The notes under the pieces were generated by a model. The model saw only the letters and a program-made list of their open reading frames with translations. It made no database searches and was not told the origin of the DNA. Of a stretch of 64,000 nucleotides of DNA, positions 27,053 to 35,608 are shown piece after piece (position 1 is the first letter of the stretch; every line of letters starts with the position of its first letter). This DNA comes from Pseudanabaena biceps (GTDB taxonomy: Bacteria; Cyanobacteriota; Cyanobacteriia; Pseudanabaenales; Pseudanabaenaceae), in contig JAATWA010000003.1 of assembly GCA_013361095.1 (NCBI GenBank), positions 207,640 through 271,639 of the forward strand, given 5' to 3'. The position numbers were made by a program, and so were the translations under genes.

Positions 27053-27433
27053 TTAATCCACCTTCAAGTTTTGCAAAGCGATCGCTAAAAGTGCTTGAGC
27101 TTGATCAAGAATCTCCTCCACATCTTCCTGCGAAGCAATCGAATTAGTGTCATAGTCCGCAAGAGTACGCTGCGCTTGAGCATCAATCAGATAACGATGA
27201 AACTCCATTGGAACCTTGCCAGCATGAGCAAGATAACGCCCAAAAGCACTGATGACAGCAGCATGGCTCGAAAAAGACAGTCCTTCATTATCTAGAAGTG
27301 CTTCAGCAATATAGAACATTGCATAGTAACCACGGGAGATTGCAAAATCATGAAACCCCTGCTCAGTTAAGCTTTGGGCTGCCTCTATACTACGTTGAGA
27401 TTTGTCCAGTAGCGCTTTTTGTTCTGGAGTCAT
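27053..27433 (-). CDS. HEPN-domain protein (HepT-like toxin)
   Basis: The 126-residue helical protein has the HEPN pattern SRGYYAMFYIAEALL at about residues 33-47 and a later RTLADYD. It overlaps the upstream nucleotidyltransferase by four bases. HEPN/MNT pairs are toxin-antitoxin systems in which the HEPN protein is a toxin, often an RNase, and the MNT partner disarms it by nucleotide addition. The canonical RX4-6H RNase motif is not clearly visible, so RNase activity is uncertain. Confidence 0.82.
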   Translation of the reverse strand: MTPEQKALLDKSQRSIEAAQSLTEQGFHDFAISRGYYAMFYIAEALLDNEGLSFSSHAAVISAFGRYLAHAGKVPMEFHRYLIDAQAQRTLADYDTNSIASQEDVEEILDQAQALLAIALQNLKVD

Positions 27434-27765
27434 AGCACAATTCCGTCTTGGCGAATATTGCGTAACAGAGGAGAATTTTCAGTTTCAAACCTAGATCTCG
27501 GTAGAAAGAGACGCGAAACCAGTAAATTATGCTCTAGACAAAATTGGGCGATGAAATGACTGGTGCGACGTAGCTCCGTGCTGGAATTAACAGGATCGTC
27601 CAGTACAATCAAGATATCAATATCTGACGCTGGTAACGCTTCTCCTCTAGCTTGAGAACCAAACAAAATAAGGCGATCAAGTCGAGTTTGATATTCCTGC
27701 TGAAAATATTCTCGCAGAGGTGCAAGCAGGGTGAAAAGTTTTTGATGTCCTTGAGTCACGCTCAT
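27430..27765 (-). CDS. Minimal nucleotidyltransferase (MntA-like antitoxin)
   Basis: The 111-residue protein has the MNT signature ILFGSQARGEALPASDIDIL at residues 33-52, with the GS loop and the DxD metal ligands. It is the first gene of the pair and overlaps the HEPN gene. The expected role is nucleotide modification of the HEPN toxin. It looks intact. Confidence 0.87.
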   Translation of the reverse strand: MSVTQGHQKLFTLLAPLREYFQQEYQTRLDRLILFGSQARGEALPASDIDILIVLDDPVNSSTELRRTSHFIAQFCLEHNLLVSRLFLPRSRFETENSPLLRNIRQDGIVL

Positions 27766-27875
27766 AAAAGATTAGCTTTATTCTTAAAGTTGTTAGCTAA
27801 CTCCTGTTCTCTCTCTTTGAAGATACTACACTCTCATGAAACTTTACTAGCCGTTTCGCTAGTATTAAATGACAC

Positions 27876-28060
27876 AGTAATTGGCGGGGCGACAACGATC
27901 AACTCTGGGGTCAAATATGCTGTCATCTGGTAAATGACAGCTATTGATGAGGCAGCTAGACGCTCATCCAGCTATAGATTTTACGATCAATCACTAGTTG
28001 TCGCGACAGCTTACGATCAGTAAAAATGACAGAGTTGATCGCTGTCGCCACTCGCCAATG
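27876..28060. repeat. Imperfect 30-bp inverted repeats in an otherwise gene-free gap
   Basis: The gap 27766-28321 has no convincing gene. Two arms face each other: 27876-27907, containing gcgacaacgatcaactctg, and 28030-28060, containing the complement with one change. Between them TGACA/TGTCG-like words recur (ctgtcat...atgacag at about 27922-27940, tgtcgcgaca near 28000). A small transposable element or multi-site regulatory region upstream of the MNT/HEPN operon would fit. Confidence 0.55.
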
Positions 28061-28157
28061 TCGCTGTTGTTTGATATTCCTCTATGATTCACCCTATAGA
28101 CCGTCATCCTTAAAGCGTCGCGAAGTCCAAATTCCAATTCGCAAATTCTATTTTCGC

Positions 28158-28212
28158 AAAGAAGAATCATCTATTGGCGGTGCTTTGCACTGCCAATAGA
28201 TGATTCTTCTTT
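28158..28212 (+). terminator. 21-bp perfect hairpin
   Basis: The stem aaagaagaatcatctattggc pairs perfectly with its complement across a 13-base loop and is followed by gttttttg. It lies upstream of the small gene at 28322 with no plus-strand gene before it, so it may be a repeat element as well as a terminator. Confidence 0.6.
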
Positions 28213-28321
28213 GTTTTTTGTAAAGTTATTATTCTAAAAACCCTCTATTTTGTAAAACTGTATACAATAAAAAAGTCTTACATATGCATTAGCGATTAAA
28301 TATTTGGAGTTAGTTAGTATT

Positions 28322-28528
28322 ATGTTGGGTCACAGCAGAGCATCTCATTATCAAGAAGGCTTACGAGATCGCGATGCGGGAAAACTGCCACGCAAAAAAA
28401 ACTCTGTTTATCTAGAGGCGTATCTTAGCGATCGCCCAGGTGGTCTAGATGTGGTGCTGGACTATTTCCCAACGATAGAAGAATATATTCATTGGAAGTT
28501 AAATCACTCAAAGTCTTCAAGTATCTAA
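28322..28528 (+). CDS. Unknown small protein, 68 aa
   Basis: The ATG at 28322 (MLGHSRASHYQEGLRDRDAG) follows a GGAG about 12 bases upstream and is preferred over an in-frame TTG at 28304. The protein is polar, with an acidic-aromatic end (DYFPTIEEYIHWKLNH), and has no recognised domain. It is followed 11 bases later by a strong hairpin terminator, which supports a real transcript. Confidence 0.5.
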   Translation: MLGHSRASHYQEGLRDRDAGKLPRKKNSVYLEAYLSDRPGGLDVVLDYFPTIEEYIHWKLNHSKSSSI

Positions 28529-28539
28529 ATAGCTAAATT

Positions 28540-28584
28540 CCAAGCAAAGAGTGGCGGAGCAAAGCTCCGCCACTCTTTGCTTGG
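28540..28584 (+). terminator. Strong terminator after the 68-aa gene
   Basis: The 21-bp GC-containing stem ccaagcaaagagtggcggagc pairs perfectly with its complement across the loop aaa and is followed by tttctt. It matches an intrinsic terminator for the gene ending at 28528. Confidence 0.8.
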
Positions 28585-28637
28585 TTTCTTGAAAGGAAAC
28601 AAAAAAAGCTTGCATTTTGCAACCTAATACAACAGGT

Positions 28638-28754
28638 ATGCCAAGTTATGTCAAAGCCGAGTCAGCGATCGGCTATCAATATGCACGAGAAATGGATGCT
28701 CGTCAGATCGATCTAGAAATTTGCATAGGTAGTCGTATTCCAAGTAGCAATTAG
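28638..28754 (+). CDS. Possible 38-aa ORF, doubtful
   Basis: A short frame (MPSYVKAESAIGYQYAREMD) lies between the terminator and the convergent DUF1993 gene, overlapping its end by four bases. It is preceded by aacaggt but no clear ribosome-binding site. Its composition looks coding-like; it may be the remnant of a longer gene. Confidence 0.25.
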   Translation: MPSYVKAESAIGYQYAREMDARQIDLEICIGSRIPSSN

Positions 28755-29260
28755 CGAGGTGCGCCCAAGAAATCCCGCTTACCAATCTCAACGCCACAAT
28801 GTCTGAGAATGTCATAGGCAGTCGTTACATGGAAATAGACATTTGGCAAAATGAAAAACAGTAAATAATCTTGTCCTGCAAAAGTCATCGTCTCCTTACC
28901 CACAGGTAAAGTAATAACTTTCTCTTCAGAGCCATCAATTTGTTGAGGGGTGAAAGACTCAATGTATGTAACTACACTCCGAAGCCGATCGCCCAATTCG
29001 GCAAAGGTAGTTTCGTTATCTTCTATTATTGGAGCTTCTACCCCTGCCAATCTCGCAATACCACGTCTAGCAATATCAGAGGCAATATGTACTTGACGAT
29101 TGAACGGCAACATATCAGGATACAAACGACTGGCAATAAGTACGGCAGGATCAATTTTTTTGGCTTCAGCATGTGCTGAAGCTTTTTCAAGAATTGCAAC
29201 TAAATTATTAAGAGATCGGACTAGGGAAGGAACCGCAACTTGATACATGGAAATGGTCAT
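28751..29260 (-). CDS. DUF1993 family protein
   Basis: The 169-residue protein matches the DUF1993 (DinB-like four-helix) family: MTISMYQVAVPSLVRSLNNL at the start, MLPFNRQVHIASDIARRG in the middle, and LPNVYFHVTTAYDILRHCGV near the end. The biochemical role of this family is not established. It is a stand-alone gene between small plasmid genes and the primase. It appears complete. Confidence 0.88.
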   Translation of the reverse strand: MTISMYQVAVPSLVRSLNNLVAILEKASAHAEAKKIDPAVLIASRLYPDMLPFNRQVHIASDIARRGIARLAGVEAPIIEDNETTFAELGDRLRSVVTYIESFTPQQIDGSEEKVITLPVGKETMTFAGQDYLLFFILPNVYFHVTTAYDILRHCGVEIGKRDFLGAPR

Positions 29261-29357
29261 TAATATTTCTCCGATTTCTTTAATTTCTAAATAAACTCAT
29301 TTTTGTATCCTAAATTACTATAACTGATCTTTAAATCGGTTCAAGTTCTGAATGCTT

Positions 29358-31139
29358 TTACCGATCGCTTTCAAGCCGTTCGAGTTCAGCTTGCAGACTG
29401 GCAAGTTCCGACGCGGACTTACCCCTACGCAAAATCGGAGTACCCAACAATGCTCGGAGATAACCAATCCTACTTTCAACCAGTGAAATGCTCTGAGTTT
29501 TTGACATTTCGTAGGGTCGCAAACAATCAGCATTGGCAGTGCGAGTCGATAGGGTTTGAGAGTTTGGAAACACTGACGCTTTAGCACTTTCATTTTTGGA
29601 CAGACTTAGCCTGCCATGCGTCTCGATCCACATCGGTTCTTTAGTTTTTGATGGGGACTTGGGCAAGTCTGTTGAGTCCTGAAAATCAACTGGGGCAATT
29701 TTTGGCAATTCTTGCCCTCGCAGGGGCGTTTCACACGGGGCTAACGCTTTATATAGGGATTTTTCTGTAACAGCCTTTTCTGTCTGGTTTTCAGCTTGTT
29801 TCGTTTCGTTTGCCTCGGAGGGTGTTTCTGGTTGGTTTTCGGCTTCGGTTGGGCTGTTACTCGTTTTTTGGTTCCTTTCTTCTTTGCTTTCTGTAAATTC
29901 GGGATGCCATAGCTCTTTGTTGGCGTATAGCGTTTCCATTGATACTTTCGCTCTTTGCGCGATCGCTTGCGCCATTCCCCGAATGCTCATAGGCATTTCT
30001 CTGGTTTGCTTGAGTTCGTTGACGATAATGCGGATGCGGTTGAGTCTTTGGACTTGTTTTTGCGCTTTTTGATTCTCTGTTTCAGGTTTTGTGGTTTCTT
30101 CTCCTGTTTCACTTTTTTTGCTGCCCCACGGAAAGTGATTTTTTAGACACCATTTGGCGATGTCTTTGGCTTTTTGTGTCAGTCGTTTCCTGTCGCCGCA
30201 ATATTTCATGAATCCTGCGGCGGCTTTTGCGGTTGTGGTGATGTATTCGGCGATCGCTTCGATTTCTTCACATCCCATGAAGACTCGGGCATATTTGCCT
30301 ATCAGGTATAGCAGTTGATTGCTTTGCCCTTGTCCTGTCCATCCTTCTTCGATTTGTTTTTCGAGGTCTTCTCGCCATTGAATCGGGCGGCGGTTGTCTT
30401 TGGGTGGTTCGTAGTTGGCTTTCGCTTCGGCGATCGCTTGGTTTAATAGTTCTAGGTCTTGTTGCTCTTGGACGGTTAACCATGTCTCAACGAATTGATT
30501 TAGGTCGTTGCCAACTATCTGGAGGTCGCTGTTGAGCAGGTAACTGCCTGTTTGCAGGGGTAGTCGATGTCCGTTGTATTCGGATTCGTATCGTTTGGTG
30601 TTGGGGAAGCTTTCAATTACTCCTGCGGCAATTTCACAGTTATTTTGTTGTAGACAGCTTTTGATCGCGCAGGCGAGTCCGAAACTGAGTACTTCTTGCC
30701 AGAGCGGGTAGTAGATATGCAGTCCTTGACTGTGTGAGCTTTGAACGATTAAGGGTCTGACTAGTCCTATGTCTTCGAGGGTTTGCAGGACGGTTTTAAA
30801 TTTTTCGTGGTTGTTGTGGGGATGGTAGGGGCTGTTTTTGTCGATGTCGATCAGGGCGTATTCGGTTTGGTTACCAAATCTTACGCCGATGAGGATTTCT
30901 GGGTCTGCCCAATGGTCGTATAGTCGCCTTCCTGTGATGGGGTAGCGTGTTTCGGTTTTCCATTCGGGTTTGCTTGTCCGATCTATATTTTTGGCGTAGA
31001 TAAATTTCCACGAGTATGGAAAAAAACTTGCAAAGGTTTTGGCAACTAGTTCGCTAGGACTTAAAGCTTTGGCTTCTAGTCCTTTAGTAGTAAATTCGGC
31101 TTCTTCATTGTTACAAATATAATCTTTTTCGGAGATCAA
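29358..31139 (-). CDS. AEP/PrimPol-like plasmid replication protein
   Basis: The 593-residue protein has an archaeo-eukaryotic primase-like N-terminal domain: metal-binding D98-x-D100 in YALIDIDKNS, then SSHSQGLHIYYPL (H136) and GHRLPLQTGSYLL. The middle is helical and includes a segment resembling a primase C-terminal domain. The end is low in complexity and rich in Glu, Thr and Lys. Proteins of this layout start replication on several cyanobacterial plasmids, so it is the best replication initiator candidate here. Its 1-kb AT-rich upstream region could hold the origin. No helicase motif is seen within it. Confidence 0.75.
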   Translation of the reverse strand: MISEKDYICNNEEAEFTTKGLEAKALSPSELVAKTFASFFPYSWKFIYAKNIDRTSKPEWKTETRYPITGRRLYDHWADPEILIGVRFGNQTEYALIDIDKNSPYHPHNNHEKFKTVLQTLEDIGLVRPLIVQSSHSQGLHIYYPLWQEVLSFGLACAIKSCLQQNNCEIAAGVIESFPNTKRYESEYNGHRLPLQTGSYLLNSDLQIVGNDLNQFVETWLTVQEQQDLELLNQAIAEAKANYEPPKDNRRPIQWREDLEKQIEEGWTGQGQSNQLLYLIGKYARVFMGCEEIEAIAEYITTTAKAAAGFMKYCGDRKRLTQKAKDIAKWCLKNHFPWGSKKSETGEETTKPETENQKAQKQVQRLNRIRIIVNELKQTREMPMSIRGMAQAIAQRAKVSMETLYANKELWHPEFTESKEERNQKTSNSPTEAENQPETPSEANETKQAENQTEKAVTEKSLYKALAPCETPLRGQELPKIAPVDFQDSTDLPKSPSKTKEPMWIETHGRLSLSKNESAKASVFPNSQTLSTRTANADCLRPYEMSKTQSISLVESRIGYLRALLGTPILRRGKSASELASLQAELERLESDR

Positions 31140-32159
31140 GATACTCGACCTCCCTTTTGCTTGCCATCAGCGACCGCTTTACCGATCTGCCAAGGCAAGT
31201 CTCGCAATTTTACTATCATCTAGATTGTCCTGAATGTAAGGTTTGTAGCGTCTTCACTCAGGAAACAGATCGAGTTTTTTAATTTGTCCAGTACTTCTTC
31301 GCAACTTTGTCTACAAATTTTTAAAAAATTTGCAGCACAATCTGTTGCTAAACACATATCTTGTTGTAAGATATTAGAAAGCTTTGAACAAAAATTGGCT
31401 ACCAACCAAACCCTGTCCGTTTCCTTTATTTTTAATAACTACCTTCGGGTAATCAGAAAGCGAGTAGGTCGAATTACTTGCTTTTTTGATTTTGAAGGGG
31501 GAAAGATTTTTTCAACCTCCTGCATCTACAAAATATCCCTACAAGCATACAGCGATCTCATTAGATTTGATCCTTGTATGCTTCTTTTTTTTCTCAAATC
31601 ACCAAATACTCAGCCCCATACATCTTGGCTTACTTTTAGTAAATTATCATTTTTTTACTATATTTAATTCAATCACTTATGGTCAATAGGGGATGCAGCA
31701 AATAAATGCCTATTTAAGGCTCTCTTTGCTTTTTTACAGTTACAAAATTCGGTGGGTACTTTCTCTTATGTCCATACATATGGACTGAAAAACGTAACTT
31801 TTATGATCGTTAATTCAGGAAAGCTTTCTAGCTTTAGTTCAATAAGTTCTCTGAAAGTTGATTACTAGCCGTGCCAAACTAGATATGTATAAGTAAATTC
31901 TTGGCACTTAATTAACGCATATAAATAGTTGTTTGTATTTATGAAGCCATAAACAACTGCAAAGAAATCGAAAATATAGTCTCTATATAATCTTTACCTA
32001 AAATAATATAACTTCGCTAAAAGATCAAGTGCTTTTAGCGAAGTTATATTGTTTTTTGATTTAGCCAACCTCAATGTGATCTAGACTACATTGTTTACTG
32101 AGCATAGGTTTCTAGTCTTTTTTGTTTACAGCTTTTGATTCAATTATTTCTTAGTTTAA
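31140..32159. other. 1-kb AT-rich gap upstream of the primase gene, candidate origin
   Basis: No gene is accepted here; a 127-codon plus-strand frame at 31284-31667 has Cys/Phe-rich, non-protein-like composition. The region contains short dyads (gtccatacatatggac at about 31769) and a strong hairpin at 32006-32049. I could not find regular iterons by eye. It separates the primase gene from the ThiF-containing operon and could carry oriV. Confidence 0.45.
32006..32049 (+). terminator. 18-bp hairpin beyond the end of the PRTRC-like operon
   Basis: The arms atataacttcgctaaaag and its complement pair perfectly around an eight-base loop, followed by tgttttttg on the plus strand. It lies 110 bases beyond the stop of the ThiF-like gene and could terminate transcription arriving from either side. 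Confidence 0.7.
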
Positions 32160-32984
32160 TCAACACAAATATTTTTTAGGTTTGTTAATAGTTTTAGCTA
32201 TTTCTTCAATTGTATTGAATTTTGACCATGAAGTACCTTGCTTACAGTTTATATAACTAGCAAATCGTCTTAACTCGCCACTTAATAGGCGTAATATTAT
32301 ATCAAATGCTTCATCAGCAATTCGATGATTGATTGACATAGATTGCATATTTGCAATTGCGGCTTCTTCACAGGATCGACTTGACTGGTTCACTTCCTGC
32401 TTGATTAACAAGTCTGGATGTTGGATTACTGGCGATGGCAATGCTGTACAAAAAGTAGGAATACAAAATGCTCCTTTCATCTTTTGTTCGCTATCAACTG
32501 AACCCAATAGCACTTGCCCAGATTCGTAGTGATTGCCGCAGTCTAGCCAGAAGGTTGTTTTTCCATGTTCTAAAACTTTGGCAATTTCTGCTCTAGCTTC
32601 GGGATTGTCCACGGCTCCAATACAGATGGTCAGGTGTTTCCATCGTGATGTTGCCATGTCTACTCTAAAGGGTGAGGTAATGGCACTGATTTCAATGCCC
32701 CATTGCAGTCCATACCTTGCTGCTAGGACGGATGCTTTGGGTAAGCCAAGATCGCTGGGAATGAAGTTTTGGCGCGGAATATTCGTTGCTTCTACACGAT
32801 CTGGATCGATGAAAGTAACTGAGACTTTTTTCCCTGCTTGTTTCTGTAAATAGGCGATGCGCGGCAAGTTCACGGCTAACCATCCGCCTGTGCCGCCACA
32901 GCCGATCAGAATTAGGTCTAGTTCTTCATAGGCTGGTAGCAGGATGGGGACAGCTGCGGCAAAGGGTAATGATAGATTTGACAT
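32160..32984 (-). CDS. PRTRC ThiF-family E1-like adenylating enzyme
   Basis: This protein has the Rossmann ATP-binding loop LILIGCGGTGGWLA near residues 26-39. TFIDPDRVEATNIPRQNF follows, with the acidic and Arg residues expected of ThiF/MoeB/E1 enzymes, then CIGAVDNPEARAEI. E1-like enzymes adenylate the C-terminus of a ubiquitin-like protein. The ATG at 32984 overlaps the stop of the JAB gene as TAATG and is preferred to an in-frame TTG at 32990. It is the last gene of a tightly coupled operon. Confidence 0.88.
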   Translation of the reverse strand: MSNLSLPFAAAVPILLPAYEELDLILIGCGGTGGWLAVNLPRIAYLQKQAGKKVSVTFIDPDRVEATNIPRQNFIPSDLGLPKASVLAARYGLQWGIEISAITSPFRVDMATSRWKHLTICIGAVDNPEARAEIAKVLEHGKTTFWLDCGNHYESGQVLLGSVDSEQKMKGAFCIPTFCTALPSPVIQHPDLLIKQEVNQSSRSCEEAAIANMQSMSINHRIADEAFDIILRLLSGELRRFASYINCKQGTSWSKFNTIEEIAKTINKPKKYLC

Positions 32985-33676
32985 TACCAATCCTCCGCTA
33001 AGCAGTCTGTTAGTTGTGCTGGTAACTCCAAGATCCCTGTGGTTGCGGTTTCATAGAAATGACCGTAAATTCCTACGCGCATTCTGATTTGTGGGTTAGA
33101 GAAGATTTCGCCCAGCACTCCATAAATCCGAAAGCCTGTCTCATCTCGGTTATCTGTTTCGGAGAAGTAAGCTCTCATGCCATGATGGGAATGGATTTCG
33201 ATAATCGCTTTGCCGTAGGTGCTGTTCGCACTGTTATCCAATGGCTTACAGGATGAGGCTGTTTGCTCTTGTTCTGGAATCGCGAGCTGCCAATTACCAT
33301 TTTCAAAATATACGTGAAATACAATTTCGACTGGGCGATTATTAGTGTCGCAAGCAATGCGGGAAGCTTCGAGCATTTGCTCTACTAGCATTACGGGAAC
33401 TGCGGGGTATGTCATCTGTACAGATGTTGATATTGCTCTTAGTCCTTTGGCTTTGTAATAGGAGACTGGGGCGATCGCTGTCAAACCTTGCCTCTTGGCT
33501 CTGACAAATGTGCCATTACTGCCATAGACATACTCATACATTGAGGTTGAGGCGATTTCAGGCAAGCTTGGATTTGTGGCGATGATGTGCTGAATTAGTG
33601 GAGAATTGTGGGCAATCGTTGGCAATACGGGATTTGCTGTTGCTACGTGCTTTTGGATATGTTCTAGTAATTTCAT
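32984..33676 (-). CDS. PRTRC protein A-like JAB/JAMM peptidase
   Basis: The C-terminal half has a JAMM zinc motif: EIHSHHGMRAYFSETD gives HxH (H162, H164), S172 and D175, numbered from MKLLEHIQK. JAB proteins remove or mature ubiquitin-like tags. The ATG at 33676 overlaps the E2-like stop by ATGA and is better than the longer frame starting at 33721. In PRTRC systems protein A lies next to ThiF and protein B, exactly as here. The catalytic residues are intact. Confidence 0.87.
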   Translation of the reverse strand: MKLLEHIQKHVATANPVLPTIAHNSPLIQHIIATNPSLPEIASTSMYEYVYGSNGTFVRAKRQGLTAIAPVSYYKAKGLRAISTSVQMTYPAVPVMLVEQMLEASRIACDTNNRPVEIVFHVYFENGNWQLAIPEQEQTASSCKPLDNSANSTYGKAIIEIHSHHGMRAYFSETDNRDETGFRIYGVLGEIFSNPQIRMRVGIYGHFYETATTGILELPAQLTDCLAEDW

Positions 33677-34380
33677 TGGTTGATTACCATGTTGATGGCT
33701 ACCTTTACAGAACTGCCACATTGGACAAGATCGTTGATGGGGTATCGGTTGGATTTCTGCAATTGGATCAGTTTTTTGCGGATGTCTTCTGGATGGGTAT
33801 TTGATTTGTTATCCACAAGATGATTGTTAAATGGTGCTGTCATAAACATCTGCCATGCTTTAGATAGACGCTCTATCCCTTCTGCATAGTTGCTGAGATT
33901 ATTCTCAACTCCCATGCAAATCCTGCCATCTCCATAGATGTTTGGTAATGGCACATGGTAAATAGGTGCTTCGGGTTCAAAGGTTTTTTGCTTGGTTGCC
34001 CAGATGTAGCAAGTGTCACCGCATAGCATAAACACTATTCCCATCATGGGAATGGTCAGGGAGATTCGTTCTCCATCACCCTGTAGGTCGGCGAAGGTAA
34101 ATGTCCGTTTTGCGGGTGGCATAAACTGCACATACCAATATCCTTGACGACAAATACCCAATCGTTTTACTCCGTCGGGTATCCAGCCTGAGTCGATACG
34201 TTCATGTTGAAAGGCGGCTCTCACTGTTTCAGGGGATAGAAATTTATAAGTTTCTTTCTCTCCCTGTCGATATTGAAAGCAGTAATGCCCTCCTTTCAGA
34301 AATAGGAGTTTTGCCTCTGCTTCGATTAATGGATAGCCATCGGGTTTGAGGGCATCTTGGAGTGGGTCTAGGATTAGCAT
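33673..34380 (-). CDS. PRTRC protein B, E2-like
   Basis: The protein contains HVPLPNIYGDGRICMG, the conserved PRTRC-B segment in which Cys155 (numbered from MLILDPLQ) stands where E2 ubiquitin-conjugating enzymes carry their catalytic Cys. The ATG at 34380 follows GAGGAAACAGC, a good ribosome-binding site, and is preferred to the upstream TTG. PRTRC-B proteins are classed with prokaryotic E2-like families. Together with the E1-like and JAB genes downstream it makes a conjugation-type set. Confidence 0.85.
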   Translation of the reverse strand: MLILDPLQDALKPDGYPLIEAEAKLLFLKGGHYCFQYRQGEKETYKFLSPETVRAAFQHERIDSGWIPDGVKRLGICRQGYWYVQFMPPAKRTFTFADLQGDGERISLTIPMMGIVFMLCGDTCYIWATKQKTFEPEAPIYHVPLPNIYGDGRICMGVENNLSNYAEGIERLSKAWQMFMTAPFNNHLVDNKSNTHPEDIRKKLIQLQKSNRYPINDLVQCGSSVKVAINMVINQ

Positions 34381-34390
34381 TGCTGTTTCC

Positions 34391-35143
34391 TCATGCGGCA
34401 AGATAGTGGTTGTGTATTTCGGGATTTGGCTCTTTACATTTGTTCCAGAGCTTGACCACCTTGATACAGTTGGCGGTGTCTTGATCTAGCCATTCGATAA
34501 ATTCTCGATACTTTTGCCTGATCGTTTGGGCTTCTATATAGGCTTCTCTTAAGTTATCTATTACCTCTACTGTCCAATGAGCATCTACGATGTCATTCTC
34601 ATAGGAGATATCTAGCCATATATTCCCTGTGGACTGAGTTAGCATATCCAACGCTATGGGTAAGAGGGTGATTGTTCCTCTTACCTTTTTGCATTCCAGA
34701 GTTAACTTTTGGTAATTGATGTAACTAACAGCCTCTGGCAAGTCTTGTTCCAGTTCTCCCTCGATGTCATCCCATGTATCCCTATCTAATCCATGAATTA
34801 GGCTCATCAAGAATTTCTCGGTCGCTCCTAGTTCTTCAAAGTTATCGTAATACCATGCAGTGCCAAGGGGTTCGACAGGTATGTAGGAGATACGATCTGA
34901 TTCTTCTAGCAGTAATGGTAATGGGAAGAATTGCTCATCCACTAAGGTCAGAAATTCTAGCTCCTTATCACTAAAGTTTTCAAGGCTAGTAACTTTGACA
35001 CTAGCCTTTGATTGTTGGTATTCGTCAGGATAGTAATACTGATACAGTTGCAGCATCGTTGCTCGTTGCTGGAGTGACGCAATATGTTCCACAGCTCTGT
35101 CGGCAGAGCTTGCTGCTAACCACTCGAATTTAGCTTTGTCCAT
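34391..35143 (-). CDS. Unknown PRTRC-operon protein, 250 aa
   Basis: The protein starts MDKAKFEWLAASSADRAVEH, is acidic and mostly helical, and has several Trp and Tyr residues in its middle. It has no catalytic motif that I recognise. It lies in the centre of the operon, eleven bases before the E2-like ATG and one base after the preceding stop. By position it could correspond to PRTRC protein F, but sequence alone does not establish that. Confidence 0.7.
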   Translation of the reverse strand: MDKAKFEWLAASSADRAVEHIASLQQRATMLQLYQYYYPDEYQQSKASVKVTSLENFSDKELEFLTLVDEQFFPLPLLLEESDRISYIPVEPLGTAWYYDNFEELGATEKFLMSLIHGLDRDTWDDIEGELEQDLPEAVSYINYQKLTLECKKVRGTITLLPIALDMLTQSTGNIWLDISYENDIVDAHWTVEVIDNLREAYIEAQTIRQKYREFIEWLDQDTANCIKVVKLWNKCKEPNPEIHNHYLAA

Positions 35144-35144
35144 C

Positions 35145-35399
35145 TCAAAATCCTCGGATCGTCATCGGTGCGGCGATCGGGTTTGCTCTTCTCAGGCTGT
35201 CTATTGTCCTTTGATTGCATAGGCTCTGTTTGTGTAATTTTTTGCTTGCTTCCTCAAAGTCCTCTAACCCGATGATGTCACTCAGCTCGATTAAATGATG
35301 CCCTTGCGCTTCGTACTGCTCAATTTCCCACAGTATTTCAAGCAGGGGTGGGATTTCTTCTGGGGCTGTTATCAAAGTAGCGATCGCTGTCTCCTTCAT
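35145..35399 (-). CDS. Unknown PRTRC-operon protein, 84 aa
   Basis: The ATG at 35399 overlaps the stop of the preceding gene by ATGA and is preferred to the longer frame from 35429. The protein starts MKETAIATLITAPEEIPPLL and is acidic and helical. No motif is recognised. Tight coupling on both sides implies that it is made with the conjugation set. Confidence 0.65.
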   Translation of the reverse strand: MKETAIATLITAPEEIPPLLEILWEIEQYEAQGHHLIELSDIIGLEDFEEASKKLHKQSLCNQRTIDSLRRANPIAAPMTIRGF

Positions 35400-35608
35400 G
35401 TTCCGCCTTTTGTACCTGCAACTTTGCAAACATCCACGAGGATATCGCCGTTGGCTTGCACGGTTCTTTCAATTTTCGAGTTCTTGATTCCTTCAAAATA
35501 CAGACTGAGAGTAGCCCTTATTTGTTCGTCACTACTGCCAATTTCTGGTGGTACGGGAATCGTCTGTCCTTCAATTTTGATGTTATAGTTCATTGCTGTT
35601 CCACTCAT
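35396..35608 (-). CDS. PRTRC protein C-like small protein, candidate ubiquitin-like
   Basis: This 70-residue protein (NYNIKIEGQTIPVPPEIGSS, then ATLSLYFEGIKNSKIE) has the size and strand-rich pattern of PRTRC protein C, a prokaryotic ubiquitin-like family. It ends GTKGGT, a Gly-Gly close to the C-terminus, which matters because E1-like enzymes act on such ends. It overlaps both neighbours by four bases. ATG codons at 35608 and 35593 are possible starts. The identification is by size, place and end motif. Confidence 0.62.
   Translation of the reverse strand: MSGTAMNYNIKIEGQTIPVPPEIGSSDEQIRATLSLYFEGIKNSKIERTVQANGDILVDVCKVAGTKGGT

Noticed and set aside
27876..28060. CRISPR-associated or Tn7-like transposon ends
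   Set aside because: TGACA/TGTCG words recall such ends, but no tnsB, tnsC, tniQ or cas gene is near and no target duplication was found.
31284..31667. 127-codon plus-strand ORF before the ThiF operon
   Set aside because: Cys/Phe/Ser-rich composition typical of random AT-rich sequence; no ribosome-binding site.
33677..33721. Fifteen-residue N-terminal extension of the JAB protein
   Set aside because: It overlaps the E2-like gene body; the ATGA-coupled start at 33676 fits the operon better.
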